Positions 36,380 through 45,251 are shown, counted from the stretch's first letter. The stretch is DNA of 64,000 nt from Hathewaya limosa (GCF_030815255.1 NZ_JAUSWN010000011.1:1-64000), one strand, 5' to 3'. The notes: a model not told the origin generated them from the sequence alone. Numbers and translations are program-made.

Positions 36380-38755
36380 TTAGTTTATTCTATTTTCGAA
36401 AATTATTCTTATTTTAAATCCACTTTTTAATGAGATATTTTCTTTTAAATCAATAGATCCATTATATTTCTTAACAATTTCATCTATTATCCACATCCCC
36501 ATTCCAGTGCCTATTTTTTCACCGTTTTCATCTCTCTTTCCTGTTTCAAGTGAATTTAGTATTTTATATGGATCTTCTTTATATGATTCCACTAACCCTT
36601 TACCATTATCCTTATATTCGATAATAAACCCTTTATTATATTCATCTAAAACTATATCTATTTTCTTTTCGCAACTATTAAGAACACTTTCAAAAGCACT
36701 TACACTATTAGTAATTAAATTATGAATAATGCTCTCCATTTCACAGGCAAAACATTTTCTTTCTATATTTTCTCTTTCGTCAAAATTTATACTTATCTTC
36801 TTTTCTGACAATACCTTTTCCCATGATAATGTTAAATTTCTAATAATCTCCCCTATATCCCATTTTTTCATTTTTCTTCTGTCGCCTCTAACTGAATCTA
36901 TAGTAACTTTAAACCATGAATTAAATTTATTTTTATATCTATATGCAGATTCTATACTATCAAATACCTCTAATAGATCTTCACTTATATTTCTTTCGTC
37001 CAAATTTTTAGGTTGTATAATATCTTCTAGTGACTCTTTTGATGTCACTATATCCATGAATAAGTTATCTGATAGTGCCCTTAATTCATGAATATATTTA
37101 TTAGTTACAATACCAGTAGTAGCTAATGCTATAAGTAATGAATTCTCCTCTTCTAAATCCCTTATTTTTTCATCTTTCTCATCTATAACCGCTTTTACCT
37201 TATGAACCTCTACAACATAATCTTTAACTTTATCATAACTTGCATTCGGATCTTTCTTATAATCCTCTAAGATATCTTTTATATCTTTATTAAAGATTGT
37301 ATTCTTAAGAGAACTTTTAAAATTATCCTTCCTATAGTACTTTCCAATCTTTTCATTTATCTCAATTTTAAATTTTTCAATATCATTTTGACTATTGTAC
37401 ATATCACTTAATTTACGTATAACATATTGTCTATCTTGTTCAAATATATTTATTATAGATGTCAATGCTTCCTTAAACAACTGAAATTCCTTTGTTTCAA
37501 CAATTCCTTCACGATTGGCTTGATCAGGTAAATTTACATTTAATCTAGATATATTTACCTTTCCTATAATTTGTGCCTCTCTTACCTTCCAATGGCCACT
37601 TTTAGATGAAATAGCTGCTGGGGATTTAGTTTTTCTTTCAGATAACATCAACCAGTCAAAATTTGATGTCCCAGATTCTCCATATGGCCTAACTCTAAAT
37701 CCATCTCTATATATTTTTATACCCCCAAATTGTTTAGCGTAATTTTTTCTTCCAACACATGACTTATAGTAATATTTGTCTTCTTCATTTTTTTGAGAAC
37801 TAATCTTATAGAAATAAATTTCTCCTGAAAATTTTCCTATATTTAAAATAAGCTCTTCATCTATGCCAGGTAATAATTCTAGTAACGTCTTATTATAAAT
37901 AATAGGTGTACCCATAAAATAGTTTCTATCTTTAATTGAGAATTTAGCATTTTCCATAATTTCATCAAATTTATCTCTAAACTCAAACTCATTTCTATAT
38001 AATTTTATATTAATATTTCCTTTTTCATTACATTGAAATAATATTTTGTAATCATAAATATTAATAAATTTAGATTGTATATAAGCCTCGTTTAATAAAG
38101 TACTTTCTTCAAATAAATAAATTTTAAAAATTTCTTCTATATCAGGAGGTATTAGTGTAGATAAGTTATTACTAAGTTTATTTATAAACTTATCATTCCA
38201 AACATCCCTTAAATTAGTTAATTTAAAAATAGTTCCCGTATTTTGAAAAGTTTTATTAATCAACTTAATAACATTTAAATTAGTTACATTACTTAAAAAT
38301 TCATCAAAAGTTAAATTATTTTCCTCAATTTCAGCATATGTATCTGTTATTTTTTTTCTTTCATCAAAATCTTCCCAATTAACTATCCACCTTAAAGTAT
38401 TTTTCTCGTTTTTAGTAAGCATTATGCAATTACTAGATATTCTATCAAGTGCAAATCTTCCAATTCCCTTTGATCCAGTTTGTATTCTTCCTTTTCGTGA
38501 AATATATTTTTCTACCTTTGAAGAAAGTCCTATTGTCATCCAATGCTTTTCTATAATATTCTTTGTCATACCTGATCCATTATCACCAATATATAATGTT
38601 CCCGTGGACTCCTCATAATAGATAAAACAAATTCCTGCATCTGCGTCATAAGTATTTTTTACTAATTCAATAATAGCACTTTCTACCTTAGAAAGGTTTT
38701 CTCTCCCTATCAATCTTGCAGTATAAGCATCTACATTAAAAGGTATTTTTTCCAC
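36380..38755 (-). CDS. MORC-type GHKL ATPase fused to a histidine kinase
   Basis: The 791-residue protein has two GHKL ATPase domains. The N-terminal one is MORC/MutL/Hsp90-like: Glu30-Asn34 (IIELVKNTYDADA), GDNGSGM (57-63) and TGSKGIGRF (93-101). After a long middle region and a coiled coil (about 515-545) comes a histidine kinase half: His556 in a YIHELRAL box, N-box Asn679/Asn683 (IIHNLITNSV), KDNGKGL (715-721) and GTGMGMW (749-755). No membrane segment or signal peptide is seen, so the sensor is cytoplasmic, perhaps reading DNA. The start is GTG with GGGGGAG 7 bases upstream. First gene of the cassette with receiver, HNH and methyltransferase genes. Confidence 0.86.
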   Translation of the reverse strand: MEKIPFNVDAYTARLIGRENLSKVESAIIELVKNTYDADAGICFIYYEESTGTLYIGDNGSGMTKNIIEKHWMTIGLSSKVEKYISRKGRIQTGSKGIGRFALDRISSNCIMLTKNEKNTLRWIVNWEDFDERKKITDTYAEIEENNLTFDEFLSNVTNLNVIKLINKTFQNTGTIFKLTNLRDVWNDKFINKLSNNLSTLIPPDIEEIFKIYLFEESTLLNEAYIQSKFINIYDYKILFQCNEKGNINIKLYRNEFEFRDKFDEIMENAKFSIKDRNYFMGTPIIYNKTLLELLPGIDEELILNIGKFSGEIYFYKISSQKNEEDKYYYKSCVGRKNYAKQFGGIKIYRDGFRVRPYGESGTSNFDWLMLSERKTKSPAAISSKSGHWKVREAQIIGKVNISRLNVNLPDQANREGIVETKEFQLFKEALTSIINIFEQDRQYVIRKLSDMYNSQNDIEKFKIEINEKIGKYYRKDNFKSSLKNTIFNKDIKDILEDYKKDPNASYDKVKDYVVEVHKVKAVIDEKDEKIRDLEEENSLLIALATTGIVTNKYIHELRALSDNLFMDIVTSKESLEDIIQPKNLDERNISEDLLEVFDSIESAYRYKNKFNSWFKVTIDSVRGDRRKMKKWDIGEIIRNLTLSWEKVLSEKKISINFDERENIERKCFACEMESIIHNLITNSVSAFESVLNSCEKKIDIVLDEYNKGFIIEYKDNGKGLVESYKEDPYKILNSLETGKRDENGEKIGTGMGMWIIDEIVKKYNGSIDLKENISLKSGFKIRIIFENRIN

Positions 38756-38855
38756 TAAAAATCTCCCCCTACCGTATTAACATATTTATATATTATCATA
38801 AATATATATGTCTTTTCATATTTTTTTATATTTTTGTTTACTTTTAGTATTTCAT

Positions 38856-38869
38856 AGAACATATGTTCT
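38856..38869. promoter_or_regulatory. LexA/DinR-type SOS box
   Basis: AGAACATATGTTCT is a perfect 14-bp palindrome. Its core GAACATATGTTC matches the Gram-positive LexA box (CGAACRNRYGTTYG) except for the outer bases. It is centred about 20 bases before an extended -10 (TGCTATACT, 38876-38884) that drives the integrase side, where bound LexA would block polymerase. Confidence 0.75.
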
Positions 38870-38875
38870 TTTTTA

Positions 38876-38884
38876 TGCTATACT
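38876..38884 (+). promoter_or_regulatory. Extended -10 promoter of the integrase operon
   Basis: TGCTATACT fits an extended -10 element. No good -35 is present; the SOS box occupies that region. It should transcribe the 70-residue gene and the serine integrase. Confidence 0.55.
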
Positions 38885-38922
38885 AATATCACCAATATTC
38901 TAAAAAGAAAGAGTAATATTTT

Positions 38923-39135
38923 ATGAAAAACCTTGAAATGCTTTTTAATGTAATTTACAATAAAAATATACAAGTCAATTACATTCTTTTACCCTCTTAT
39001 GAATTATCCCAATATTTTAATTTAACAGAAGAATTCATCATTTGGAAACTTTATTTTATAAAACTAAATCAATCTTCATATACTTATTGTATGAATAACT
39101 TAGGAGGATCTTTTTATGATAGCTGCAATTTATAG
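38923..39135 (+). CDS. Small protein co-transcribed with the integrase
   Basis: The 70-residue product (MKNLEMLFNVIYNKN, LLPSYELSQYFNLTEEFIIWKLYF) overlaps the integrase gene by 20 bases and shares its SOS-boxed promoter. The SYELSQYFNLTEEFI.WKL part resembles the C-terminal end of ImmA/IrrE-like phage proteins; the metalloprotease motif is absent. It could be a decayed ImmA, or a directionality factor. Neither is shown by sequence. Confidence 0.55.
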   Translation: MKNLEMLFNVIYNKNIQVNYILLPSYELSQYFNLTEEFIIWKLYFIKLNQSSYTYCMNNLGGSFYDSCNL

Positions 39136-40735
39136 TAGAAAATCTGTTTTTACAGGTAAAGGAGAAAGTATAGAAAACCAAATTTCTCTATGCAAAAATT
39201 ATGCTAAAAATATGGACATAGATAAATTTTTAATATATGAAGATGAAGGTTATTCTGGTGGTAATACGAATAGACCTGAATTTCAAAAACTTTTAAATGA
39301 CGCAAGAAAGAAAACCTTTGATGTTCTTATATGCTATAGACTTGATAGAATCTCTAGAAATGTTGCGGACTTTTCATCCACATTAGAATTACTTCAGGAT
39401 CATGACATATCTTTTATAAGTATTAAAGAACAATTTGATACAAGTACTCCTATGGGTAAAGCAATGGTTTACATAGCTTCAGTATTTGCCCAATTAGAAC
39501 GTGAAACTATTGCTGAACGTATACGTGACAATATGCTTGAACTTGCTAAGACTGGAAGATGGCTTGGTGGTCAATGCCCTTTAGGATTTAATAGTGAAAA
39601 AGTTATCTCTAGAGATAATGAATTAAAAGAACATTCTATGTACACATTAAGTCCTATTCCTGAAGAACTTAAAATTATTGAATTGATTTATACAAAATAT
39701 CTGGAAACTGGATCTATTGCATCCACTTTAAAATATCTTTTATCTTGTAATATTAAAGGTAAAAATGGTGGTGATTTTTCAGTTAAAAGTTTAGAAACTA
39801 TATTAAGAAATACTGTATATGTAAAATCCGATGAAAATGTATTTGAATATTTAAATTCCAAGAAAATTAATACCTGTGGAACTCCTAATGGTAATGGTCT
39901 TCTTATATACAATAAGAAAAATTCTAAATATAAAGTAAAAGATACATCCTTATGGATAGCAGCTGTAAGCAAACATAAAGGAATTATAAATTCTGACTCC
40001 TGGCTTAAAGTTCAAAAAACCCTGGATAAAAACTCAAAAAAAAGTAACCCAAGACAAGGAACTTCTAAAGTTTGTTTATTATCTGGAATATTAAAATGTG
40101 GTAAATGTGGAGCACCTATGAGAATAACCTATGGTAGACTTCGCAAGGATGGCGCTCGTAATTATTATTATACCTGCACCATGAAAGCTCATTCTGGTAA
40201 AACTAGATGTAATAATAAAAACGTAAATGGTCCTTATATAGAAAAGGTTATAATTGAAAATATAAAATCATTAAATAAAGATAAAATTCTTCAGGAGTTG
40301 GAAAAAAGTAAAACCTCTATTCTACTTAGGAATAATTCTTCCATTATTAAATCTATTGAAAAAGACATAGATTCTAAAGCAGTTGAAATGGATTCACTAT
40401 TAAAACAATTAGCTAAATCTAAAAGTGATATTACTTCTGAATTCATTATGAAAAAAATAGACTCTCTTGGCCTAGAAATTAAAGAACTTCAACATAATAA
40501 AGAAAAGTTAGAAAATGAATCTTCAAGTAATAAGGATCTATTAAAAAATACAAAATTAATTATAGATGCACTTAATGAATTTAATAATTTCTTTACTGAA
40601 ATTGACACTAAGGAAAATGATGAAACTATAGTAAAAAGAAAAAGATATTTACTTGAAATGATGATAGATAAGATCTATTGGAATGGTGATACTGAAGAAA
40701 TTAAAATTGATTTATGGGGATGTAAAAAAAAATAG
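39116..40735 (+). CDS. Large serine recombinase (prophage integrase)
   Basis: The 539-residue enzyme has an N-terminal resolvase domain with Ser7-Arg8 (AIYSRKS) and CYRLDRISRN (Arg75, Arg78, Arg81), a recombinase domain (about 150-260), a zinc ribbon (CGKCGAPM near 330 and the CTMKAHSGKTRC pair) and a C-terminal coiled coil (about 400-480). AGGAGG lies 8 bases before the ATG. It ends 60 bases before the attR core, the usual place. It should cross phage attP with attB in the oxidoreductase gene; excision needs a directionality factor. Confidence 0.94.
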   Translation: MIAAIYSRKSVFTGKGESIENQISLCKNYAKNMDIDKFLIYEDEGYSGGNTNRPEFQKLLNDARKKTFDVLICYRLDRISRNVADFSSTLELLQDHDISFISIKEQFDTSTPMGKAMVYIASVFAQLERETIAERIRDNMLELAKTGRWLGGQCPLGFNSEKVISRDNELKEHSMYTLSPIPEELKIIELIYTKYLETGSIASTLKYLLSCNIKGKNGGDFSVKSLETILRNTVYVKSDENVFEYLNSKKINTCGTPNGNGLLIYNKKNSKYKVKDTSLWIAAVSKHKGIINSDSWLKVQKTLDKNSKKSNPRQGTSKVCLLSGILKCGKCGAPMRITYGRLRKDGARNYYYTCTMKAHSGKTRCNNKNVNGPYIEKVIIENIKSLNKDKILQELEKSKTSILLRNNSSIIKSIEKDIDSKAVEMDSLLKQLAKSKSDITSEFIMKKIDSLGLEIKELQHNKEKLENESSSNKDLLKNTKLIIDALNEFNNFFTEIDTKENDETIVKRKRYLLEMMIDKIYWNGDTEEIKIDLWGCKKK

Positions 40736-40795
40736 ATTTTTATATAGGCAACTTAAATTCTATAAAGGAATGGTCGCAATTCAAAGAAGCATGCT

Positions 40796-40803
40796 CATGC
40801 ATG
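40796..40803. other. attR: attR core of prophage 1
   Basis: CATGCATG repeats the attL core. The phage side on the left carries GGAATGGTCGCAATTC. Joined to the phage side of attL, it forms an attP whose arms are inverted repeats (about 19 of 23 positions). Confidence 0.9.
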
Positions 40804-41821
40804 GCTATATGATGTAAATAATATTGAACCTGTTGTTAGAAGATATTTAGAAGATAAAGGTATTCAAATTCACACTAGAAGTAGAGTTGTAGATATTGAA
40901 TTAAAAGATAAAAAAATTCTTGGAATATATCTTGGAGATGGAACTTTCGTTAAAGGTGATGCATTTATTGAAACTACTGGAAGTACAGGACCTATGGGAA
41001 ATTGTTTAAAATACGGTAATGGATGTTCTATGTGTGTTTTAAGATGTCCTGCCTTTGGTCCTAGAGTAAGTTTAACTAAACAAGCAGGTCTTAATGAAAT
41101 TATGGGTGAAAGAGCACCTGAAGTTTACGGAGCATTTAGTGGTTCTTGTAAACTTTGCAAAGAAAGTTTGTCTCCTAAAATTAGAAAAGAATTAGAAAAA
41201 ACAGGTGTTTCCATATTAAAAGTCCCTCGTGAAGATGTTAATCTTGATAAATTAAAAATGAAAGTATGTCAACAATACGCCCTAAAAGAATTTGCAGAAA
41301 ATGTAATTCTTCTGGATACCGGACATGCCAAATTAATGACATGCTTCTACCCGCTTGAAAAGCTTAGAAAAATAAAAGGATTAGAAAATGCTAAGTTTGT
41401 AGATCCTTATGCTGGAGGTAAAGGAAACTCTGTTAGATATTTATCTTGTGCAATTAGAAATAATAGTTTAAAAGTTACTGGCCTTGATAATCTTTTCTGT
41501 GCTGGAGAAAAATCCGGACTATTTGTAGGTCATACTGAAGCTATATGCACAGGCTCTCTAGCTGGACATAATGCAGCAAGATACTTGGCTAAACGTCATC
41601 TTTTAATACTTCCAAAAGACTGTTGTGTCGGTGATATTATTTCTTATTCAAACTATAGAATGTTGCAAAAGAAAGATAGAAAGGGTAGATATACCTTTGC
41701 TGGATCCCTTTATTTTAATAGAATGAAAAAACTAGGTCTATACACCATTAATAAAGAAGAAATTAAAAATAGAATTGAAAAACTAGAATTAACTAATATA
41801 TTTGAAGAAAAATTTCTTTAA
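40796..41821 (+). pseudogene. 3' part of prophage-split FAD-dependent oxidoreductase
   Basis: From the core onward the frame reads HAWLYDVNNIEPVVRRYLEDKGI and is open to 41821 (341 residues). It includes an FAD-family middle (IETTGSTGPMGNCLKYG), two cysteine groups (CSMCVLRCPAFGP, GSCKLC) that could bind an iron-sulfur cluster, and a C-terminal FAD motif (NLFCAGEKSGLFVGHTEAICTGSLAGHNAAR) as in GidA/TrmFO-like flavoproteins. In the lysogen it has no proper start; the first in-frame ATG is 40994. Together with 4742-4996 it forms the electron partner of the PyrK-like reductase. Confidence 0.88.
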
Positions 41822-41869
41822 TAATTATTAACTTTATACATGCAAATAATTTTATTTCTCTTATAAATT

Positions 41870-41921
41870 ATAAAGGACTATATCTAAATAACATGTTTAT
41901 GTTATTTTAAATAGTCCTTTT
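41870..41921. terminator. Bidirectional terminator
   Basis: AAAGGACTAT and AAATAACAT pair with ATGTTATTT and ATAGTCCTTT between two convergent genes, with T-rich ends in both directions. Confidence 0.7.
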
Positions 41922-41943
41922 TACCTTTATCTTATCTTTTAAA

Positions 41944-42633
41944 CTACTTATCTATATTTGCTAATCCATCTGCTATAGAATAAAAATTACCTGACAATGC
42001 ATTAGCCAAATCTTTATTAGGCTCTATACGCCATTTTCCATTTCTTTTTATTACCTTAATATCTACTATAGTTGTAACCTTAGGAGCACCTGATTCATTT
42101 ATAGATTTATTTAAATTATCAAATATAGCTTGTTGTTGTGCCTCATCATCTATTCCCTTATCTGAAAAAGCTTGTTCCATTACTTTAGGAAGGGCATCTG
42201 CTAATACCTTTGTTGCTATCTTAGTTAAATCCACGGATGTAATAGAAGTTTTTACTATAGCTGAATCTTTTTCTTTAATTACTTTTCCTGTAGAATACTT
42301 TATTTTGGAAAAAACATTTTTAACACACTTATCCTCTGGTGTATCTTTAAGTTTTATTTCCTTTTCAATAGAATCATCGGTTATAAGTTTTGATGCTTTT
42401 TCTATATCCTGTTTTTTAATTGCTTCTAAATATTGCTTAACTACTTTTTCGGGTTTAAATTCAGATTTAGAGAATAATCTTTTTAATTGAGTTCCTTCAT
42501 AAAAGAAATTTTTTAATTGATCTCCTCCACCTCCAGCAATCATACCTATCCCAAATGCTACTACTAATAAGATTACTGTTAAAATCCAAAACCATACCTT
42601 TTGATAAAATGGTTTCCTACGTTTATTTGCCAT
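41944..42633 (-). CDS. Membrane-anchored protein, DUF4878-like
   Basis: The 229-residue product has a basic N-terminus and one membrane anchor (about 12-33: VWFWILTVILLVVAFGIGMIAG). The extracellular part has a cystatin/NTF2-like pattern (PEKVVKQYLEAIKKQDIEKASKLITDD, KRNGKWRIEPNKDL), as in DUF4878/DUF5105-type clostridial proteins. Function unknown. Confidence 0.68.
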   Translation of the reverse strand: MANKRRKPFYQKVWFWILTVILLVVAFGIGMIAGGGGDQLKNFFYEGTQLKRLFSKSEFKPEKVVKQYLEAIKKQDIEKASKLITDDSIEKEIKLKDTPEDKCVKNVFSKIKYSTGKVIKEKDSAIVKTSITSVDLTKIATKVLADALPKVMEQAFSDKGIDDEAQQQAIFDNLNKSINESGAPKVTTIVDIKVIKRNGKWRIEPNKDLANALSGNFYSIADGLANIDK

Positions 42634-42801
42634 ATAATCCCCTTCTTATTTAGCTAATTTGGTATCATTATAACAAAATTTTAGCTATTTCTCCAGTATT
42701 TATCTTTATTTTTGAAATTTTCAAAACAATCATGTTATAATAGATTAACTTTTAATACTTAAACATTTTTTAAATCTATATAATCTTAGGGGGATTTTAT
42801 T

Positions 42802-42960
42802 ATGCGTCTTATGCTTATTTCTGTAATATTAGGTTACTTAGGAATTGTTTTAGGTCGTTCGCTTGGCTCTGATTTTTACTCTATTTGTTTTGGATTAATA
42901 GGTTTTTTTCTTCCCGTATTTTATATATTAGAGAAAATTTATACAGACTATGATAGATAA
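42802..42960 (+). CDS. Small membrane protein, 52 residues
   Basis: A frame from ATG at 42802, with AGGGGG 8 bases upstream, reads MRLMLISVILGYLGIVLG and ends KIYTDYDR. Two hydrophobic helices are predicted. A strong hairpin terminator follows, which supports a real gene. Family unknown. Confidence 0.65.
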   Translation: MRLMLISVILGYLGIVLGRSLGSDFYSICFGLIGFFLPVFYILEKIYTDYDR

Positions 42961-42968
42961 ACATATAA

Positions 42969-43006
42969 TAAAAAAGAGCAAGGAAATATAATCTTTGCTC
43001 TTTTTT
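42969..43006 (+). terminator. Intrinsic terminator
   Basis: AAAAAAGAGCAA pairs with TTGCTCTTTTTT past the small membrane gene; the T-run lies on the plus strand. Confidence 0.75.
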
Positions 43007-43109
43007 ATTATATAAGTATATTAAATTTTATTATACTTTGTTTTAAATATATTTTAAAATAAACCTCAAAAAATCTTTTATATTTTAATACCTAATAAAT
43101 TAACTTCTA

Positions 43110-44354
43110 TTATTTTACCCTACCAACAGTAGTGTTATCACAAGTTCTATCTCTAAGTTCATCAATTGGATTTGGTGATTCTTCAAATCTATAATCTTCA
43201 CCTTTTTGTTTAATATAATTATCTATAACTACATGACTTGCAACATCATCAACATTTTTATTTACAATATTTTGATACTTAAAGAAATCTGCATTATCTG
43301 AAAGCTTTGCAACATCAGTATAATCTTCTTTGTCTGCAGTTAATTTAGCTGTTTTTAAGACCTTTCTTAAATATTCCTTATTTGGTCCTAGATTAAGTAA
43401 TTTAGGGAATGTTCCATTTGGTATAACTTGTTGCCATTCCTTACCCTCATATTTTTTCAAAAGTTCAGCTGCTTTATGTAAATGAGCAACCTCTTGAACA
43501 AAGCATTGTTCCCATATCTTCTTAACATTTTCATCTTTTTCGTCTTCATAACATGAATAATATAAGTAACATTCTGTGTATTCATGCATAAGTAATTCTT
43601 CAAGCCAAGTACATCTAGTATCTTTTAAACTTCCATATTGACTAACATGTTGTTCTTCAACCATTCCAATTTCTAAATAAAGTTTTCTTCCAATATCATT
43701 TTTATATAGAGAACTAACATTCATATAATAATTCATTGTTTGTTGTTCTGCCGCTGTTATAATCCCAATATTAAGATTTGTTAATAAGTCAGCTTCTTTA
43801 GACTTTGTAGATCTTTTAATTGAATCGTATGGATGACGATGATGTGATATTGTAGGGCGTCCAGGCATAATTTCAGTATAATGACCTACAAGATTTTCTG
43901 CCTTAACACCTTGCTCCATTTCAAGCAAATCTGCATATCTATACAAATGATCAAAATCTTCAAGTAAAGCAAAATCTAAGGCATTTTTTACATCCATATC
44001 AGTTTCACTTTTTGCAAGAGCGCAAGTTAGATCAACAGCAAGTTGTTCATAACTTATTGTTGTTTCTAATATAGTTTCATCAAGTGGTCTTAAATTACTA
44101 ATTTTCTTTTGTTGTTGTTGCTCTACTCTTCTCATAAGAGCTAATTCACGTCTTATATCATTATTATCACAGTGACGTGAAAATTGATGTGAAAACCAAG
44201 TTGCCTCAAACTCAGTTCCATTCATTAAAATTATACGTGTTTTAGTATATGGATCTACCTCATTTTTATTATATTGCTTTGGATATAGTTGTTTCCAATC
44301 TTCAAGAGTAGATTCTATACTTGAAGGTTTTTCTTCAAATGGATTTAAATTCAT
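43110..44354 (-). CDS. Ferritin-like di-iron domain protein
   Basis: The 414-residue cytoplasmic product contains carboxylate/histidine helix motifs of the kind seen in ferritin-like di-iron proteins: LLEDFDHLYRYADLLEME (about 155-170), MVEEQHVSQYG (about 232-242), LLMHEYTECYLYY (about 252-264) and FVQEVAHLHKAAELL (about 287-300). A His-rich loop (ISHHRHP) lies between. It is monocistronic. A role in oxygen, peroxide or iron handling is plausible for an anaerobe, but the substrate is unknown. Confidence 0.6.
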   Translation of the reverse strand: MNLNPFEEKPSSIESTLEDWKQLYPKQYNKNEVDPYTKTRIILMNGTEFEATWFSHQFSRHCDNNDIRRELALMRRVEQQQQKKISNLRPLDETILETTISYEQLAVDLTCALAKSETDMDVKNALDFALLEDFDHLYRYADLLEMEQGVKAENLVGHYTEIMPGRPTISHHRHPYDSIKRSTKSKEADLLTNLNIGIITAAEQQTMNYYMNVSSLYKNDIGRKLYLEIGMVEEQHVSQYGSLKDTRCTWLEELLMHEYTECYLYYSCYEDEKDENVKKIWEQCFVQEVAHLHKAAELLKKYEGKEWQQVIPNGTFPKLLNLGPNKEYLRKVLKTAKLTADKEDYTDVAKLSDNADFFKYQNIVNKNVDDVASHVVIDNYIKQKGEDYRFEESPNPIDELRDRTCDNTTVGRVK

Positions 44355-44521
44355 AAAAATTACTCCTTTATATTTTTTTATATGTTTATCAATTATTATT
44401 TAATATTTCTCAAACCCTATTTTTTATTCAATTATCTTAATATGTAATATTACCATTTTTCAACTATATCTCTTCGATTTTTACCAGTTTTATATCTATT
44501 TAAAAATTCTAAAACAGATAA

Positions 44522-44549
44522 AAGGAGCTTAACATTTGCTAAACTCCCT
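44522..44549 (-). terminator. Likely terminator of lipoprotein gene
   Basis: GGAG.TTA pairs with TAA.CTCC shortly past the stop, with imperfect inner pairs. Confidence 0.45.
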
Positions 44550-44567
44550 TATCTCTTGTTTAAAAAC

Positions 44568-45251
44568 CTATTTTTTGAATTCAAAATAACTTACTTTCTT
44601 TGTAAGTCTATCTACACCAACAACTACTTCATTATCCTTACCATAAGTAAATGTAACATCCATTCTATTTTTTAAATTTATTTCACTAGCATTTTTAAAT
44701 GTAATTTTTTCATCTTTTTTAACTAATTCTTTTTCTTTTATAAAATTTTCTGTAGCTTTTTTAGCCTCTTCTTGAGAAATTTTTCCATCCTTCATATCAC
44801 TACTTCTTTCAATTTCTAACATAGTAAGTTCATTGTTTTCAGTAGATACTCTTGAAGTTATAGCTTTTATTTCTCCTTCTTTTACTTGAGCCTTAGGTTT
44901 TATATGAACAGCTGCTCCTTTAAATAAAGATTTATCAGTTGCTTTTTCAATTACTTCTTCAGCTTTATTATATGTTATGTCATAATTTTGTTCTTTTAAA
45001 TCAAAGTCAAAATATTTTTTTAGTCCTTTTTTAGTTGATTCTATAGCTTCCTTTGATTTTACATCACTTTCATTTGTTTGTTTTTTAGTTTCTTCTTTCT
45101 TCACTTCTTCCTTCTTGGTCTCTTCCTTTTTAGTTTGTTCTGTTGTTTTTGGTGCCTTTTCTGTATTTGGATTAGTTTCTTTAGTAGTTGTAGTACATCC
45201 TCCAAGTAATACAGCTGAACCTAAAACTAAAGCTATGATTCTTTTATTCAT
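44568..45251 (-). CDS. Lipoprotein with Lys/Glu-rich linker
   Basis: The signal peptide ends in a lipobox (LLGGC, Cys19). A low-complexity Thr/Lys/Glu linker (about 20-70) spans the wall region. The folded part (about 70-227) has PepSY-like features (ISQEEAKKATENFIKEKEL; DVTFTYGKDNEVVVGVDRLTKKVSYFEF), a pattern often found in inhibitors or regulators of surface peptidases. The specific function is unknown. Confidence 0.72.
   Translation of the reverse strand: MNKRIIALVLGSAVLLGGCTTTTKETNPNTEKAPKTTEQTKKEETKKEEVKKEETKKQTNESDVKSKEAIESTKKGLKKYFDFDLKEQNYDITYNKAEEVIEKATDKSLFKGAAVHIKPKAQVKEGEIKAITSRVSTENNELTMLEIERSSDMKDGKISQEEAKKATENFIKEKELVKKDEKITFKNASEINLKNRMDVTFTYGKDNEVVVGVDRLTKKVSYFEFKK

Noticed and set aside
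33564..38755. Detocs, Septu or BREX system
   Set aside because: There is no nucleosidase effector (Detocs), no PtuA-type ABC ATPase (Septu), and no PglZ or BrxL (BREX).
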